Assembly (NCBI GenBank): GCA_015484935.1
Contig: WFUQ01000085.1
Span: 1-9,197, forward strand
DNA from: Gammaproteobacteria bacterium
GTDB taxonomy: Bacteria > Pseudomonadota > Gammaproteobacteria > SZUA-229
Direction of reading: 5' to 3'
Length of the DNA stretch: 9,197 nt
Shown here: positions 7,374-9,197 of the stretch, piece by piece
Layout of the letters: every line of letters begins with the position of its first letter
Numbering within the stretch: the stretch's first letter is position 1
Notes under the pieces: model-generated
Databases searched by the model: none
Told to the model about the DNA's origin: nothing
What the model saw: only the letters and a program-made list of their open reading frames with translations
Program-made: the position numbers and the translations under genes

Positions 7374-9197
7374 TCAATTGCGTTCGTTTTCTTTGATAAC
7401 GCTCTTCGAGAACACGATGTAGAGTACCGGTACTACGAACAAGGTTAACAGAGTAGAAGAGAACAGTCCGCCGACCACGACGGTTGCCAAGGGGCGTTGT
7501 ACTTCTGAACCGACACCGGTCGCCAGCAACATCGGTATCAGACCCAGTGCGGCGATCGATGCGGTCATCAATACCGGACGCAGACGAGATAAGGCACCTT
7601 CGAATACCGCTTTAGCGACATCGACTCCGCCTGATAATCGCTGGTTGATGGCATTAACCATCACCACACCATTCAATACCGCGACACCGAACAGGGCGAT
7701 AAAACCGATCGAGCCGGGCACCGAGAGATACTGGCCGGAGATGAATAATGCCGCGATACCTCCGATCAGTGCCAGGGGTACATTAAGCATGATCAGCATC
7801 GCCTGCCCGATAGAGCTGAATGCAAAATACAGCAACAGGAAGATGAGACCGAGTGATAACGGTACCACGATCATCAGACGTGCCTGCGCACGTTGCTGGT
7901 TTTCGAACTGCCCGCCGAACACTACCGTGTAACCCGGTGGCATGTCGATCTCGCTGTCGATACGACGTTGCAGTTCGGCCACCAGACCGCCCATGTCACG
8001 CCCTTCGACATTGGTCTGGATGACCACGCGACGTTGTACATCATCACGACGTATCTGTGGCGGACCGGATTCGATCTGCACTTTTGCGACATCACCCAGT
8101 TTCACCCAGGCACCGTTTGGTGCTTGCAGGATAAGACCACGGATGGCTTCGACGTTGTTACGGTATTCTTCGGCAAGACGCACATAGATATCGTAACGCT
8201 CGTTACCTTTGATCACCTGACCGGCAGAACGGCCACCGATGGCATCGGCTACCATGTCCATCACCTGCGCAACGGAGATGCCGTAACGTGCCAGCGCATC
8301 ACGGTCGGGACGTACTGCCAGTTGGGCTTCGCCGCCTATCTGTTCCATCGCGACACCGCGTGTGCCTTCGACTTTCTTCACCAGTGCTTCGATCTCACTG
8401 CCTTTTTTCGCCAGCATGTCGAGATCGGAACCGAACAGTTTTATCGCCAGCTGTGCGCGTACACCGGATAACAACTCATCGACACGTGTCGCGATCGGTT
8501 GCGAGAAGGAGAACAACAGACCGGGGAACTCACCCATCTTCGCTTCCATCAACTTCTGCAGTTCCTGTCGATTGGATGCGCTGGTCCATTCACTCACCGG
8601 TAACAGACCGACAAAGGTTTCGACGTTGGACACCGGTTCCGGGTCACCGCCTATCTCCGGACGACCGACACGGCTGGTGGCGTAGATCACTTCAGGAAAA
8701 GTGAGTAAGGCGGCTTCCAGTTTATTGGCGACAGCCAGTGCGGTATCCAGACTGGACGACGGTGCCAGCGTAGTACGGATGTTCAACGTGCCTTCTTCCA
8801 GCTCCGGTACAAACTCGGTGCCGAGAAACGGAACCAGTGCCAGCGAGCCGATGAACAGCCCCAGTGCTGTTATGACTACGACTTTACGTTTTGCCTGTGC
8901 CCATGGTAAGGCTTTGCGGTACAGATTTTCCAGTGGTGGCATGACATAGCCGTCTTTATGTTCGACGCCGCTGGTGAACATGTACGTGGCTAATGCTGGC
9001 ACGACGACCAGTGCGACCAGCAACGATGCGATCATCGCCAGCACGATAGAGATAGCCATCGGCTGGAACAGTTTACCTTCCACCCCTTCCAGACTGAACA
9101 GTGGTGCGAATACGATGATGATGATCATCACGGCAAAAAATACCGGACGACCGACTTCACGCGCGGCTTCCTTGATACGCAATGCGATGCCGTGATC
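7374..9197 (-). CDS. CusA/CzcA family heavy-metal efflux RND pump, partial (N-terminus beyond window)
   Basis: The visible 607 residues are the C-terminal part (a little over half) of an HME-RND inner-membrane antiporter, which drives periplasmic metal through a tripartite CzcCBA-type channel. The reading frame is open to the window edge, so the 5' end is missing; an in-frame TTG at 9182 is internal. Visible landmarks are AAREVGRPVFFAV and LFSLEGVEGKLFQPMA near the start, GTEFVPELEEGTLNIR, the porter segment VRPDRDALARYGI, GGQFENQQRAQARL, the membrane motif GFIALFGVAVLNGVVMVN, and LRPVLMTASIAALGLIPML. At the position where CusA has a methionine Cu(I) ligand in the porter domain, this protein has SQPIATRVDE (around 8475-8505), as in CzcA/CnrA-type divalent pumps. 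That favours Zn/Co/Cd/Ni over Cu/Ag. The decisive TM4 motif lies outside the window. The partner genes czcB and czcC would be expected upstream, to the right of the window. Confidence 0.93.
   Translation of the reverse strand, partial: DHGIALRIKEAAREVGRPVFFAVMIIIIVFAPLFSLEGVEGKLFQPMAISIVLAMIASLLVALVVVPALATYMFTSGVEHKDGYVMPPLENLYRKALPWAQAKRKVVVITALGLFIGSLALVPFLGTEFVPELEEGTLNIRTTLAPSSSLDTALAVANKLEAALLTFPEVIYATSRVGRPEIGGDPEPVSNVETFVGLLPVSEWTSASNRQELQKLMEAKMGEFPGLLFSFSQPIATRVDELLSGVRAQLAIKLFGSDLDMLAKKGSEIEALVKKVEGTRGVAMEQIGGEAQLAVRPDRDALARYGISVAQVMDMVADAIGGRSAGQVIKGNERYDIYVRLAEEYRNNVEAIRGLILQAPNGAWVKLGDVAKVQIESGPPQIRRDDVQRRVVIQTNVEGRDMGGLVAELQRRIDSEIDMPPGYTVVFGGQFENQQRAQARLMIVVPLSLGLIFLLLYFAFSSIGQAMLIMLNVPLALIGGIAALFISGQYLSVPGSIGFIALFGVAVLNGVVMVNAINQRLSGGVDVAKAVFEGALSRLRPVLMTASIAALGLIPMLLATGVGSEVQRPLATVVVGGLFSSTLLTLFVVPVLYIVFSKSVIKENERN

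Noticed and set aside
7893..8471. 192-aa + strand open frame opposite the RND gene
   Set aside because: It is antisense to a strongly conserved coding region, has no family resemblance or ribosome site I can see, and its composition is that of a shadow frame. The same applies to the open frame at 5461-5994 opposite the ATPase.
9110..9132. Simple GAT/ATC-rich tract
   Set aside because: It is explained by a run of isoleucine and neighbouring codons in a transmembrane helix of the RND pump.

Overview
The window is a metal and sulfur stress locus from a proteobacterium. A gammaproteobacterium is the best guess, based on a MerC/MerA/MerR set of proteobacterial type, an HME-RND pump and Shine-Dalgarno-led overlapping genes, but nothing here fixes the taxon. 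There are eight genes, seven of them complete, packed with no gap over about 110 bases. There are no RNA genes, insertion sequences or CRISPR arrays.

Left module (1-2684, + strand): a compact mercury-resistance operon. merR (20-442) is followed by a classic MerR operator/promoter (453-483), then merC (519-953), merA (946-2409, overlapping merC by 8 nt) and a small cytosolic HMA-domain protein (2448-2684). merT, a secreted MerP and merB are absent from the window. Two points stand out. merR is co-directional with, and upstream of, the operator, rather than divergent as in Tn501/Tn21. The reductase also lacks its N-terminal HMA domain, while a free HMA protein with a GCGAC metal site is encoded directly after it.

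Middle module (2759-5380): a divergent pair of units. On the - strand a sterol desaturase/fatty-acid hydroxylase family protein (3714-4577) is followed by an 11-nt-overlapping fusion of a TVP38/TMEM64 membrane domain and a rhodanese domain (2759-3724). On the + strand lies an ArsR-type repressor fused to a rhodanese domain (4688-5380). The 110-bp divergent spacer holds a perfect inverted repeat (4642-4661), which is probably the regulator's operator. Two rhodanese domains, one in the sensor and one in the putative target, suggest sulfane-sulfur (persulfide) control of a membrane function. This unit is the best candidate for an undescribed system.

Right module (5454-9197, - strand): a metal efflux operon running leftward. 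It contains the C-terminal part of a CzcA-type HME-RND pump (truncated by the window edge) and, 9 nt downstream, a P1B-type ATPase with an unusual Ala-Pro-Cys transmembrane motif and no N-terminal metal-binding domain. The inferred job is two-step export: the ATPase from cytosol to periplasm, and the RND pump from periplasm to outside.

Together the modules cover mercury uptake and reduction, sulfur-linked sensing and remodelling at the membrane, and divalent cation export. The functional link between them is inferred from proximity only.
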